The translations under genes and the position numbers were made by a program. Shown one piece after another: positions 19,507-29,692 of a stretch of 64,000 nucleotides of DNA. Location of the stretch: positions 241,827 through 305,826 of the forward strand of contig CAJJBP010000009.1 of assembly GCA_905182425.1 (NCBI GenBank), written 5' to 3'. A model generated the notes under the pieces. The model had not been told where the DNA came from, made no database searches, and saw only the letters and a program-made list of their open reading frames with translations. This DNA comes from an uncultured Planktomarina sp. (GTDB lineage: Bacteria; Pseudomonadota; Alphaproteobacteria; Rhodobacterales; Rhodobacteraceae). Within the stretch, counting starts at the first letter, position 1; each line of letters begins with the position of its first letter.

Positions 19507-20310
19507 CTAAGTAGCTCGTACAAATTGGTCCATCATAATAGATGGTTGATCGCATCCAGCTGTACCAACTATTTTGGCGGGGACGCCCGCAACGGTTTTA
19601 CCTGGCGGTATTTCATGCAAAACAACTGATCCTGCAGCAATACGGCTGCAATGCCCGACTTTGATGTTACCAAGCACCTTGGCACCAGCACCAATCATTA
19701 CGCCATCCCCAATTTTTGGATGACGATTATCGTCTTGTTTCCCTGTCCCACCCAAAGTCACAGAATGGAGCATAGAAACGTTGTTGCCGACAACGGCAGT
19801 CTCACCAATAACAATTGAATGCGCGTGGTCTATCATAATGCCATGCCCAATGACAGCCGCAGGATGAATATCGATTCCAAAGACCTCAGAAATGCGCGAT
19901 TGAAAGAAATACGATAAGTCTTTACGACCCTTGTTCCACAACCAGTGAGACACCCTGTATGCTTGGACTGCATGAAAACCCTTAAAATATAAAATAGGCT
20001 GTATTAGCCGATGGCAGGCAGGGTCCCGTTCAAGATTGGCCACTAAATCTGCTCGTGACTGAAGCCCAATTTGACCTTCAAGATAGGCTTGATCAGTAAC
20101 TTCTCTAAGCATCTGCTCCGGCATTTCTGCGGATGCAAGCTTTAAGGAAATTCTATAGGCGATGGCCTGGTCTAATGAAGAGTGGTGCAAGATACTTGAG
20201 TGAATCATTGCTCCTAAGAGTGGCTCAACGTCCAAAACACTTTTAGCCTCGGATACAATCCTATCCCAAACAGGGTCAAACCTTTCAATTTCCAATGCAA
20301 GATCAGTCAC
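19507..20310 (-). CDS. cysE: Serine O-acetyltransferase
   Basis: Makes O-acetylserine from serine and acetyl-CoA, the first step of cysteine synthesis. The 267-residue protein has the N-terminal helical SATase domain (about 1-140) and a C-terminal left-handed beta helix of hexapeptide repeats. The catalytic segment HPAAVIGHGIMIDHAHSIVIG is followed by GGTGKQDDNRHPKIGDGVMI. The C-terminus ends with a short tail that could bind cysteine synthase. It is transcribed toward pdhC. Confidence 0.95.
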   Translation of the reverse strand: MTDLALEIERFDPVWDRIVSEAKSVLDVEPLLGAMIHSSILHHSSLDQAIAYRISLKLASAEMPEQMLREVTDQAYLEGQIGLQSRADLVANLERDPACHRLIQPILYFKGFHAVQAYRVSHWLWNKGRKDLSYFFQSRISEVFGIDIHPAAVIGHGIMIDHAHSIVIGETAVVGNNVSMLHSVTLGGTGKQDDNRHPKIGDGVMIGAGAKVLGNIKVGHCSRIAAGSVVLHEIPPGKTVAGVPAKIVGTAGCDQPSIMMDQFVRAT

Positions 20311-20557
20311 AGTAAATATCCTTTGAAATCGTCATTTACTGACTTAAAAATATAACTAGAATAAAAAAAATCAATGCCTATTAGCATAATGCTAAATCAC
20401 CTTCACGATGAAGCCTAATACTATTGTTTGCAAAATTTAAAACACCGAAGAGATCAATACAACAATTATTCCTCTAACTTCGTTAAACACCTTTATTTTC
20501 CTCGAAATATCGTAATAATATCGAAGCAACACAAAATCTTTCCTTCGAGATAAAATC

Positions 20558-21703
20558 TTACTTAGAAGCCTCAATTGCACGCCAAACCTTTACATTTTTT
20601 TGATGCTCAGCATACGTTTCTGAAAAAGCATGCCCTCCCTTTCCATCAGCTACGAAAAATATGTATTTAGTTGTATCAGGTGTTAAAGCTGCTCGTAAGC
20701 TATCGCGCCCTGGATTTGAAATAGGCGTTAACGGTAAACCCTTATTCAAATAAGTATTCCATGGCGTATCTTTTTTAAGTTCACTTTTTAACAATCCCCG
20801 CCCAAGAAGTATTTTACCCCGAGTAATTCCGTAAATAACTGCTGGATCAGTTTGTAAGGCCATATCCTTTCGTAAACGATTAGCAAACACTGAAGCTACC
20901 TGAGAACGTTCAGATCCAAGACCAGTTTCCTTTTCAATAATCGAAGCTAAGATCAGAAGCTCTTCTTCAGACCCAACGGGAGTAATTGCGGTTCTCTCGC
21001 TCCAAACCTGAGCCAGAAATTCGGATTGAGCTTGCTCGATAGCAGAAGCGACGGATTTACGACTATCACCACGCTTAATGTCGTAGCTACCAGGAGCCAA
21101 AGATCCCTCACTTGGTATTGAATTAATCTCATCTTTTAAAATATCGATACTTTTTAAGGCCTCAACAATTCTCCAACTTGTTGTCCCCTCTGCAATGACC
21201 AAACGTATTCGAGTATCCTGAGCTTCGATCTTTGTGTCATAAACATCAGGTTTTGGATCAATAGATAGTTGAAAACGAGCTACTTCCACGTATTGCTTTG
21301 TTGTCGGATCAAGCTCTCGTACCAATACTGTGCTGCGAGCAATACCAACACGGAAAATAATTTCTGTACCACATGTGCTGCGCCCACTCGTCGTGATTTG
21401 CTCCGCGATATCGACCATCGACGCTCTGGCAGGAATAAGGTAGCTTCCCGCTTTCAAATTGTTTGATTTATCGGTATAGTCGGTACCAATCCGAAATAAG
21501 CTTTTATTTGAAAGAGCTCCTTGCGCGTCAAGTCGATCCACAACTTTGGACATTGAACTTCCGGGTTCAACCTGTAAACAAATCGCTCGGTCTAGTGGAC
21601 CTGCGCTACTATATTTGGATTTTGCTAAAACAACTAAACCACTCAATAAAAATAATAAAACTACAATTATTGTTAGCGAATTAGAGGCGATGTTGCGCCA
21701 CAT
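20558..21703 (-). CDS. mltG: Endolytic transglycosylase MltG
   Basis: A membrane-bound enzyme that cuts nascent glycan strands and so sets peptidoglycan chain length. The 381-residue protein has an N-terminal transmembrane helix (about 10-27) and a YceG/LysM-like region. The catalytic domain carries the glutamate motif ASIIEKETGLGSERSQVASV, and downstream LQTDPAVIYGITRG and NTYLNKGLPLTPISNPG. It begins one base after fabF ends, the usual arrangement at the end of this cluster. Confidence 0.94.
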   Translation of the reverse strand: MWRNIASNSLTIIVVLLFLLSGLVVLAKSKYSSAGPLDRAICLQVEPGSSMSKVVDRLDAQGALSNKSLFRIGTDYTDKSNNLKAGSYLIPARASMVDIAEQITTSGRSTCGTEIIFRVGIARSTVLVRELDPTTKQYVEVARFQLSIDPKPDVYDTKIEAQDTRIRLVIAEGTTSWRIVEALKSIDILKDEINSIPSEGSLAPGSYDIKRGDSRKSVASAIEQAQSEFLAQVWSERTAITPVGSEEELLILASIIEKETGLGSERSQVASVFANRLRKDMALQTDPAVIYGITRGKILLGRGLLKSELKKDTPWNTYLNKGLPLTPISNPGRDSLRAALTPDTTKYIFFVADGKGGHAFSETYAEHQKNVKVWRAIEASK

Positions 21704-21704
21704 A

Positions 21705-22964
21705 TTAGCTATACTTTCCGAAAATCAAGCTCGCGTTTGTACCGCCAAAACCAAATGAATTCGAAAGGACAATGTTTATTTCACGCTCAACCTTTACATT
21801 TGGTGCCAAATCTATCTCACTTTCAACTGCAGGATTATCCAGATTGATTGTCGGTGGTGCAACCTGATCGCGTATGGCAAGAATACTAAAAATAGCTTCA
21901 ATCGCTCCCGCAGCTCCTAATAAGTGGCCAGTCGACGATTTTGTGGACGACATTGTAACTGTTGACGCAACATCACCCAGCAGCTGCTCGACAGCGCCTA
22001 GCTCGATCGTGTCGGCCATTGTCGATGTACCATGGGCGTTGATATAGTCGACATCAGAAGGTTTCAATCCAGCTGTTTTTAGGGCTGCTCGCATTGAACG
22101 CTCGCCTCCCTCGCCATTCTCAGAAGGAGCGGTAATGTGAAAGGCGTCACCAGAAAGGCCATAGCCCAGAATCTCAGCATAAATATTAGCACCACGCGCT
22201 TTCGCATGCTCCAATTCTTCTAGTACAACTACGCCTGCTCCCTCGCCCATAACAAAACCATCGCGACCACTATCATAAGGTCGACTTGCTTTTGCTGGAT
22301 CGTCTTCGGATTTTGTGGACAACGCTTTACATGCATTAAAACCGGCAATTCCAATTTCACAAATAGAACTTTCAGCTCCGCCCGCGATCATCACATCAGC
22401 GTCACCAAACATAATAAGACGTGCTGCATCACCTATTGCATGCGCACCGGTAGAGCATGCTGTTACAACTGAATGATTGGGGCCTTTAAAACCATACTTG
22501 ATGCTGACTTGGCCAGAAACTAAATTGATCAACGCACCTGGAATAAAGAATGGAGAAACCCTTCGGGGGCCCTTTTCTTTTATCAAAATTGCAGTCTCTG
22601 CAATAGATTGCAAACCACCAATTCCCGACCCAATCATAACACCAGTGCGAACTAAGTCTTCGTTGTCTGTAGGTTTCCATCCACTATCTTCCACAGCCTG
22701 CTGTGCCGCAGCCATTCCGAAAATAATAAAGTCATCAATTTTTCGTTGCTCTTTCGGAGACATGTACGCATCGGCATTGAAAGTTCCATCCGTACCGTCA
22801 CCCAAAGGAACTTCGCATGCATATTTTGTTACGACATCTTTAGCATTGAACTTGGTGATTAGACCCGCACCAGATTGTCCTTCTAACAGCCGCTCCCAAG
22901 TCGTCTCTACACCATCAGCTAGAGGGGACACCATTCCAAGTCCTGTAACTACAACACGCCGCAT
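21705..22964 (-). CDS. fabF: 3-oxoacyl-ACP synthase II (KAS II)
   Basis: Condenses malonyl-ACP with acyl-ACP in fatty-acid elongation. The 419-residue protein has the Cys-His-His triad in VTACSTGAHA, INAHGTSTMADT and STGHLLGAAGA. The C-terminus has SNSFGFGGTNASL. The start is the ATG at 22964, with GGAG eight bases upstream; the open frame extends slightly further. It is downstream of acpP, its substrate carrier. Confidence 0.97.
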   Translation of the reverse strand: MRRVVVTGLGMVSPLADGVETTWERLLEGQSGAGLITKFNAKDVVTKYACEVPLGDGTDGTFNADAYMSPKEQRKIDDFIIFGMAAAQQAVEDSGWKPTDNEDLVRTGVMIGSGIGGLQSIAETAILIKEKGPRRVSPFFIPGALINLVSGQVSIKYGFKGPNHSVVTACSTGAHAIGDAARLIMFGDADVMIAGGAESSICEIGIAGFNACKALSTKSEDDPAKASRPYDSGRDGFVMGEGAGVVVLEELEHAKARGANIYAEILGYGLSGDAFHITAPSENGEGGERSMRAALKTAGLKPSDVDYINAHGTSTMADTIELGAVEQLLGDVASTVTMSSTKSSTGHLLGAAGAIEAIFSILAIRDQVAPPTINLDNPAVESEIDLAPNVKVEREINIVLSNSFGFGGTNASLIFGKYS

Positions 22965-23105
22965 ATTGATCTCCAATTTTGATCTTTATAACGCTATAAG
23001 AGAATACCAAGCAACTGAACATCCACCTCTCAGTCGGATTTTGGTGGTCAAAATGAAAACGGCATCCAATTTAGGATGCCGGTTTCAAAAATCTTTGTTA
23101 GTCGC

Positions 23106-23339
23106 TCAGGCAGCTTCGGAGATATGCTTCACTGCATCGCCAAAAGTTTGAATGGTTTCTGCCGCATCATCAGGAATTTCAATCCCAAATTCTTCTTCAA
23201 ATGCCATTACTAATTCCACGGTATCAAGGCTATCAGCGCCAAGATCATCAATAAAAGATGCGTTCTCTACAACTTTATCTTCTTCAACACCTAGGTGTTC
23301 TACCACGATCTTTTTAACACGGTCAGAGACATCACTCAT
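23106..23339 (-). CDS. acpP: Acyl carrier protein
   Basis: A 77-residue acidic carrier. The phosphopantetheine attachment serine is Ser37 in [13 protein letters not shown]. The start at 23339 ([10 protein letters not shown]) matches the family; the open frame runs further upstream without similarity. It lies between fabG and fabF, with about 140 bases to fabF and 217 to fabG. The larger gap toward fabG probably contains a separate promoter for acpP, which is usually expressed far above its neighbours. Confidence 0.97.
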   Translation of the reverse strand: MSDVSDRVKKIVVEHLGVEEDKVVENASFIDDLGADSLDTVELVMAFEEEFGIEIPDDAAETIQTFGDAVKHISEAA

Positions 23340-23556
23340 ATCTAAGGTCCTATTCATTCCAGGGCTATTGCCCACTGTTCTCCGCAGATGACCTGCAGCC
23401 TTGTTATGCTTCAAATTTGAAGCGATTTATATTCCCCAATCATCAGGGGCCGATGCGCTTTCATTTAAGTTTAAGCAAATCTGTTGCGCCGCCTATAGCA
23501 CAGGTTTGCCGATGGGCAAATGTTTTGTGAACCTTCAGAATTTTATACCTATCGGT

Positions 23557-24294
23557 TTAAAGCATCACCATTCCACCATTAACATGCAGAGTGGTTCCCG
23601 TTAGGTAACCCGCTTCTTCACTGGCAAGGAACAACGCAGCCGCAGCAATTTCGGGCGCTGTGCCCATGCGCCCTGCCGGGACTTGCGCGAGAATTGCTGA
23701 TTTTTGATCGTCGTTAAGCTTTTCGGTCATGGGTGTCGTGATAAACCCTGGTGCAATGCAATTCACAGTAATTCCACGCGTGGCCACTTCGTACGCAAGA
23801 GATTTAGACATTCCAACCATTCCAGCTTTGGACGCCGCATAGTTTGCTTGTCCCGGATTACCTGTGGCACCAACAATAGAGGAGATATTAACAATCCGCC
23901 CCCAGCGCGCCTTCATCATCCCACGCAACACACCCTTACATAGTCGCATCGTACTTGTAAGATTAATTTCTATGACAGAAGACCACTCCTCCTCAGACAT
24001 TCTCATAAAAAGATTATCACGAGTTACACCCGCATTATTAACTAAAACATCAACTCTGTTCATAGCATCAGCGGCCTCTTTTGTCAGGGCAGTTGCCGCC
24101 TCAGCATCGGATAAATTGCAAGGCAGGACGTAAACACGCTCACCCAGCTCTGATGCCAAAGCTTGAAGAGACTCAATACGCGTCCCAGACAATGCAACTG
24201 TAGCCCCCGCCGCATGAAGAGTTTTAGCTATCGCACCACCAATACCTCCAGACGCTCCTGTAATTAAAACATTCTTTCCATCTAGACGGAACAT
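23557..24294 (-). CDS. fabG: 3-oxoacyl-ACP reductase
   Basis: An NADPH-dependent short-chain dehydrogenase that reduces 3-ketoacyl-ACP. The 245-residue protein has the cofactor motif VLITGASGGIGGAI, NNAGVTRDNLFMRM and the Ser-Tyr-Lys catalytic set in NISSIVGATGNPGQANYAAS followed by KAG. It ends GTTLHVNGGMVML. The start at 24294 is preceded by AAGGAGAATT. It follows fabD by about 75 bases. Confidence 0.97.
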   Translation of the reverse strand: MFRLDGKNVLITGASGGIGGAIAKTLHAAGATVALSGTRIESLQALASELGERVYVLPCNLSDAEAATALTKEAADAMNRVDVLVNNAGVTRDNLFMRMSEEEWSSVIEINLTSTMRLCKGVLRGMMKARWGRIVNISSIVGATGNPGQANYAASKAGMVGMSKSLAYEVATRGITVNCIAPGFITTPMTEKLNDDQKSAILAQVPAGRMGTAPEIAAAALFLASEEAGYLTGTTLHVNGGMVML

Positions 24295-24368
24295 ATAATT
24301 CTCCTTATTCATTAAAGTAGAGCAAAAACCACGATGTGAACCGCATACCTCTCTTCACACCTATAATA

Positions 24369-25298
24369 CTACTCTGCCAAAGCTTTTGCGATATCATCAG
24401 GTGTGCTTAATGATTTGCATTGAATGCTGCTGTCAATCCGACGAATCATTCCTGATAAAGCTTTACCAGCGCCAATTTCCCATACATCAGTCACGCCCTC
24501 TGCCACCATAAAAAAAATAGATTCACGCCAGCGAACCGGCCCCGTAATCTGTTCAATTAACAATGAGCGTATCGCAGATGGATCACTAATTGCACTTGCG
24601 CAGACATTCGCCACCAAGGGAACCAGCGGGCGTTCGATATGAACCTTATCCAAAGCATCTGCCATTAACTTTGCCGCAGGTTCCATTAACGCGCAGTGAA
24701 ATGGAGCGCTAACTGGTAGCAAAATAGCTCTTTTAGCGCCTGCTTCTTTAGCTAAAACCAAAGCACGTTCAATGGCGCCTGTATGACCAGATACCACAAC
24801 TTGACCTGGATCATTATCATTTGCGGCCTGGCAAACCTCCCCCTGTGCGGCTTGCTGGGCTACTGCACTTGCTGCCTTAAAATCAAGACCAATCAGAGCT
24901 GCCATGGATCCAACACCGACGGGTACAGCTTCTTGCATCGCGCGCCCACGAATACGTAAAAGACGAGCGGTATCAGCAATTGAAATAGACCCAACAGCAG
25001 CTAAAGCTGAATACTCTCCGAGAGAATGTCCAGCGACTAATGATACGCCATCAAGAGCAAAACCTTCAGTTTCCAACGCTCGCACTGCAGCAAGCGATGT
25101 GGCCATCAACGCTGGCTGAGCGTTTACTGTCAGGGTTAAATCCTTAATATCACCATGCCAAATCATGGAGGATAACTTTTCTCCAAGAGCTTCGTCAACT
25201 TCATCGAATACTGCCTTTGAAGCTGGGTATGCGGCGGCAAGCGCCTGCCCCATCCCAATTATTTGAGCACCTTGACCTGGAAAAACTAATGATTTCAT
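24369..25298 (-). CDS. fabD: Malonyl-CoA:ACP transacylase
   Basis: Loads malonyl groups onto ACP. The 309-residue protein has the N-terminal FPGQGAQIIGMG, the nucleophile motif GHSLGEYSALAA and the catalytic His in SAPFHCALM. It is the first gene of the fabD-fabG-acpP-fabF-mltG series. Its promoter must lie in the 356-base gap shared with the divergent rpsF. Confidence 0.97.
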   Translation of the reverse strand: MKSLVFPGQGAQIIGMGQALAAAYPASKAVFDEVDEALGEKLSSMIWHGDIKDLTLTVNAQPALMATSLAAVRALETEGFALDGVSLVAGHSLGEYSALAAVGSISIADTARLLRIRGRAMQEAVPVGVGSMAALIGLDFKAASAVAQQAAQGEVCQAANDNDPGQVVVSGHTGAIERALVLAKEAGAKRAILLPVSAPFHCALMEPAAKLMADALDKVHIERPLVPLVANVCASAISDPSAIRSLLIEQITGPVRWRESIFFMVAEGVTDVWEIGAGKALSGMIRRIDSSIQCKSLSTPDDIAKALAE

Positions 25299-25654
25299 TT
25301 TTGATTCTCGTTAAAATTGTTAGTATATTTTTCTACCGTCTGCTCTTCTAACGCGCAACGCTATTACTTAGAGTAACCTCGGTAATGGATACAAAATAAA
25401 CTTAACAATAGTTTTTCAGGATCAAAGGTACGAGATTCCTTAAAAATGTAAAAAATGTTCTCACCATTTATTAATTTTTATTAATTTGGTATTTTCAAAA
25501 AAAAGATAAAAATACCAACTCGATTCGCTTGTACAACACACACGTTTGTGGCAAACGCTGGTAACCGCAAAATATTTTTCCCGTGTGGCCTCTCGTGATC
25601 AAACTGCGGCGTTAACTTTGATCTTTGAAGCGCACCTAAAAAACAGGAGAGCAC
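25299..25654. other. Divergent promoter region fabD / rpsF with two hairpins
   Basis: This is an AT-rich gene-free region of 356 bases. It holds a perfect 10-bp inverted repeat, TTGGTATTTT (25486-25495) and AAAATACCAA (25509-25518), with a 13-base A-rich spacer. A compact hairpin CGTTTG-TGG-CAAACG follows near 25549-25563. Both lie in the probable leader of rpsF-rpsR-rplI. A ribosomal-protein autoregulatory leader (S6:S18 type) is possible, but I cannot confirm its consensus by eye. Confidence 0.45.
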
Positions 25655-26011
25655 ATGCCACTATACGAGCATGTCTTTATCTCACGTCAAGACCTGTCCA
25701 ACACACAGGCTGAAGCGTTGATCGAAGAATTTTCAACCGTTCTTAGCGAAAATGGCGGCTCTGTCGTCGAGCAAGAATATTGGGGCGTCAAAACGATGGC
25801 GTACAAAGTCAACAAAAACCGAAAAGGCCACTACGCGTTCCTTAAGACAGACGCACCGTCAGCCGCAGTTCAAGAAATGGAACGCCTGATGCGCCTGCAC
25901 GAAGATGTGATGCGTGTACTGACAATCAAAGTGGATGGCCACGAAGAAGGTCCATCCGTACAAATGCAAAAACGTGACGATCGTGGCGAACGCCGCGAAC
26001 GTCGGGCCTAG
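25655..26011 (+). CDS. rpsF: 30S ribosomal protein S6 (bS6)
   Basis: A 118-residue small-subunit protein that pairs with S18 on the platform. It has the N-terminal MPLYEHVFISRQDLSNTQAE, WGVKTMAYKVNKNRKGHY and a C-terminal basic tail (KRDDRGERRERRA) after about residue 105. GGAGAG precedes the ATG. It is the first gene of the rpsF-rpsR-rplI operon. Confidence 0.97.
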   Translation: MPLYEHVFISRQDLSNTQAEALIEEFSTVLSENGGSVVEQEYWGVKTMAYKVNKNRKGHYAFLKTDAPSAAVQEMERLMRLHEDVMRVLTIKVDGHEEGPSVQMQKRDDRGERRERRA

Positions 26012-26024
26012 GGAGCGCTAAGTT

Positions 26025-26252
26025 ATGGGTACAAAACCATTTTTCCGCCGTCGTAAGGTCTGTCCATTTTCTGGCGATAATGCACCGAAAATTGATTACA
26101 AAGACACACGTTTACTGCAGCGCTATATTTCTGAGCGCGGCAAGATCGTACCATCTCGTATAACCGCAGTATCTGCAAAGAAACAACGTGAATTGGCTCG
26201 CGCCATCAAACGTGCTCGTTTCCTAGCTTTGCTACCATATGCTGTGAAATAA
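26025..26252 (+). CDS. rpsR: 30S ribosomal protein S18 (bS18)
   Basis: A 75-residue protein with the family blocks [36 protein letters not shown] and [20 protein letters not shown]. It lies 13 bases after rpsF and is the partner of S6 in the 30S platform. Confidence 0.97.
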   Translation: MGTKPFFRRRKVCPFSGDNAPKIDYKDTRLLQRYISERGKIVPSRITAVSAKKQRELARAIKRARFLALLPYAVK

Positions 26253-26264
26253 GGAGCAAATCAG

Positions 26265-26894
26265 ATGCAAATTATCCTCATGGAACGCGTGGCTAAACTA
26301 GGCCAAATGGGAGATGTTGTGAATGTGAAGCAAGGCTACGCACGCAACTTTTTAATTCCAACAGGCAAAGCTTTGAGAGCTTCAGCGGCAAATATCACGA
26401 GCTTTGAAGCACAGAAGGCACAACTTGAAGCACGCAACTTGGAAACTAAAGCTGAAGCAGATTCTTTAGCCTCAAAACTGGATGGACAACGGTTTGTTGT
26501 AATTCGTTCGGCTTCTGACGCAGGCTCACTCTACGGATCTGTCACAACACGCGACGCGGCAGATGCTGCAATCGAAGCTGGCTTTAGTATTGATAAAAAG
26601 CAGGCCATACTTCTTGCGCCAATCAAAGAATTGGGATTGCACGCTCTTATCATCCGCTTGCACCCAGAAGTTTCGGCTAACATAGAACTAAATGTAGCTC
26701 GCTCTGCTGAAGAGGCACAATTGCAAGCTGCAGGGAAGTCTATTCAAGATCTAGCAGCCGAAGAAGAAGCCGCGGCTGAATTCGAAATTCAGGAACTCTT
26801 TGATGATATTGGATCAGCAGGACTGGAAGATTTCGGTGACGACGATGCTTCACCCGCGACAGAAAAATCTGACGCTACTGAAGACCAAATTTAA
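26265..26894 (+). CDS. rplI: 50S ribosomal protein L9 (bL9)
   Basis: A 209-residue L9. The N-terminal domain has the signature [20 protein letters not shown], then the connecting helix, then the C-terminal domain (about 85-150). A glutamate/aspartate-rich tail of about 50 residues follows ([20 protein letters not shown]), as in other alphaproteobacterial L9 proteins. It ends the operon and is followed by a strong terminator. Confidence 0.96.
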   Translation: MQIILMERVAKLGQMGDVVNVKQGYARNFLIPTGKALRASAANITSFEAQKAQLEARNLETKAEADSLASKLDGQRFVVIRSASDAGSLYGSVTTRDAADAAIEAGFSIDKKQAILLAPIKELGLHALIIRLHPEVSANIELNVARSAEEAQLQAAGKSIQDLAAEEEAAAEFEIQELFDDIGSAGLEDFGDDDASPATEKSDATEDQI

Positions 26895-26924
26895 GGTTTC
26901 AAATTTTCTTTTTATAATATTTTA

Positions 26925-26950
26925 CCCCGCCTTAACTGGCGGGGTTTTTA
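26925..26950 (+). terminator. Intrinsic terminator after rplI
   Basis: CCCCGCC (26925-26931) pairs with GGCGGGG (26938-26944) around a 6-base loop, followed by TTTTTA. A classic Rho-independent terminator for the rpsF-rpsR-rplI transcript. Confidence 0.92.
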
Positions 26951-27545
26951 TAAAAATAGTTTAATTACAATTTTGCTTATGATTTGTGTGGAAACACAAT
27001 TTGCAAATAAAAGCTTATTTCCAAAACTGAGCTTCGAACAATTGATTTTAACATAGCCGTTTCTTTACCAAAAGTTAAAAAGATATTTCGCTGTTTAAAA
27101 ATTCCAGGCTAACTAAATAATTTTCTCAACCACGCAGCAGTCAGATATGGCCGAAGCTTTTAACTTAGTAGATATAGCTAACAATGCGTATTAAAGAGTT
27201 AGTTAATAAGGCAAAACGAGTTCTTGTATTCGGACAACCATTAAAACAGTTGAACGAGAGTGGGCGATGTCACTTCACGCAGACATAAGTAACTGAGCGA
27301 ACCCTTAAAAAAATTGGTAACGTATAAGGTGTTCCTAACAGCTGTTAATTCTTATTCTCCATGCAATAAATAACTTTTTTTACGTACTTAAGATTTTACT
27401 ATATGATACAAAATATACTATTAGCAGCCCTATTCCATATTAAAAATTATCTGGGTTTCAAAATTTTAGATGTCACAGTAGCCCAGGTAGAGCCTGTACC
27501 CAATCTTTTTCAAAATTGAATACAGAGTTAATGTTTGAGCAACCA
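26951..27545. other. Gene-free AT-rich interval between rplI and tig
   Basis: About 600 bases without a credible gene. The only structure I see is a small hairpin TTGTGT-GGAA-ACACAA at 26984-26999 with a GNRA-type loop, plus short open frames without ribosome-binding sites or similarity to anything I know. It may hold a small RNA or the remains of a lost gene, but nothing can be claimed. Confidence 0.4.
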
Positions 27546-28877
27546 TCAATCCTGATCTAAAGATTCCACTGCTTTTTGAAGCTCTTCTTTTGAAACTTCA
27601 CTTTCTGACACGGTTGAAAGTTCAAAAACATAATCTACCACCTTGTCCTCAAATAAAGGTGCTCGCATTTGCTGCTGCATTTGCTGATCTTTCTGAACGA
27701 ATTCAAAGAATTCACGCTCTTGACCCGGATATTGACGCGCTTGGTTCATAATCGCTTGAGTCATTTCAGCGTCAGTCACTTGAATTTCGGCTTTCTGACC
27801 CAAATCAGCTAACAACAGGCCCAAACGAACTCGGCGTTCCGCCAGCGAGTTATGCTCATCTGTCGGCGTAATTTCCGGATGATCATGGCCCTTCACTTCA
27901 GGATTTTCTTCATGCCAAAGCTGATGAGCAATTTGACCTGCCTCAGCCTCTAGCAAAGACGGGGGAAGCTCAAAACTTACCATGCCGGCTAGAACGTCCA
28001 ACAATGCCCGTTTTTGAACAGAACGTGCCGCACCTGCGTATTCTTCTTCAAGGCGTTCAGCAATTTGCGATTTTAAACCTACAAGGCTATCTGCACCAAA
28101 CTTCGTTGCAAGCTCATCATTAATTTTGGCCGCTTTCGGCGCTTTTATCACTTTGACTGTGCATTCAAAAATAGCATCTTTGCCGGCCAAATTTTCTGCG
28201 CCATATTCAGCCGGGAAGGTAACTTTTACGTCAACATTATCATCAACTTTAACTCCAACCAATTGGTCTTCAAACCCGGGAATGAACGAGTTTGATCCGA
28301 GTACTAGAGGATAATCTTCTCCTGTGCCGCCTTCAAAAATATCGCCGTCGACTCTCCCCAAAAAATCGATCGTAACTTGATCACCATCTTTCGCCTTGGA
28401 ACCCTTCTTCCGGTCTTCAAAGTCTTGAGCTGTTTCGGCCAGGTTTGCCAAGGCTTCCTCTACAGACGCCTTATCAGCTTTCGCGACCATTTTTGAAAGC
28501 TTGATTGACTTCAAATCGACATCCGGGATCACCGGTAGAGCTTCGTACGACATCTCTACATGGATGTCATCGCCGTCCTTCCAGTCCTCGTTGGTCATCT
28601 TGATTGCCGGCTGAGCAGCAGGACGATCGCCAGTGTCTTCAAAGTGTTTTGCCATCGCGCCATCAATGCTTTCTTGCATTGCTTCGCCCATTAAACGTTG
28701 ACCATATTGCTTCTTCAACAGAGCCATCGGAACTTTACCTTTGCGAAAGCCCTTCATTTCGATCTCCGGACGAGCGTCTACGAGTTTCTCATCGACTTTG
28801 CTTGCCAATTCTGCAGCGGATACAACAACGTTGTATCCGCGCTTCAGGCCTTCGTTCAGGGTCTCAGTGACCTGCAT
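27546..28877 (-). CDS. tig: Trigger factor
   Basis: The ribosome-bound chaperone that meets nascent chains at the exit tunnel. The 443-residue protein has the N-terminal ribosome-binding motif [17 protein letters not shown] (about 43-59) and an FKBP-type PPIase domain (about 150-240, [20 protein letters not shown]). The C-terminal helical chaperone domain follows. It is transcribed away from tRNA-Leu, which lies 21 bases upstream of its start. Confidence 0.96.
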   Translation of the reverse strand: MQVTETLNEGLKRGYNVVVSAAELASKVDEKLVDARPEIEMKGFRKGKVPMALLKKQYGQRLMGEAMQESIDGAMAKHFEDTGDRPAAQPAIKMTNEDWKDGDDIHVEMSYEALPVIPDVDLKSIKLSKMVAKADKASVEEALANLAETAQDFEDRKKGSKAKDGDQVTIDFLGRVDGDIFEGGTGEDYPLVLGSNSFIPGFEDQLVGVKVDDNVDVKVTFPAEYGAENLAGKDAIFECTVKVIKAPKAAKINDELATKFGADSLVGLKSQIAERLEEEYAGAARSVQKRALLDVLAGMVSFELPPSLLEAEAGQIAHQLWHEENPEVKGHDHPEITPTDEHNSLAERRVRLGLLLADLGQKAEIQVTDAEMTQAIMNQARQYPGQEREFFEFVQKDQQMQQQMRAPLFEDKVVDYVFELSTVSESEVSKEELQKAVESLDQD

Positions 28878-28898
28878 AGTAAATCCCTTTTCAAACTA

Positions 28899-28983
28899 TG
28901 GTGCGGGTAGAGGGACTTGAACCCCCACGCCTTGCGGCGCTAGAACCTAAATCTAGTGCGTCTACCAATTTCGCCATACCCGC
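28899..28983 (-). tRNA. tRNA-Leu (anticodon UAG)
   Basis: Read on the minus strand, an 85-base class II tRNA starts GCGGGTATGGCGAAATTGG, with acceptor stem GCGGGTA pairing with TACCCGC. The anticodon stem CTAGA/TCTAG encloses the loop TTTAGGT, giving anticodon TAG. A variable arm (CGCCGCAAGGCG) and a T arm with GGTTCAAGTCC follow. The 3' CCA is encoded. It decodes CUN leucine codons. Lies just upstream of tig. Confidence 0.95.
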
Positions 28984-29666
<683 letters not shown>

Positions 29667-29692
29667 TAGCGGTTAATAAAGGAGAGCATCTT

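Noticed and set aside
26265..26894. Unusual acidic extension of ribosomal protein L9
   Set aside because: Extended acidic L9 tails are ordinary in Alphaproteobacteria.
27184..27294. Short open frame of about 35 codons starting ATGCGTATTAAAG
   Set aside because: No ribosome-binding site, no similarity I recognise, and stops crowd the neighbouring frames; likely chance.
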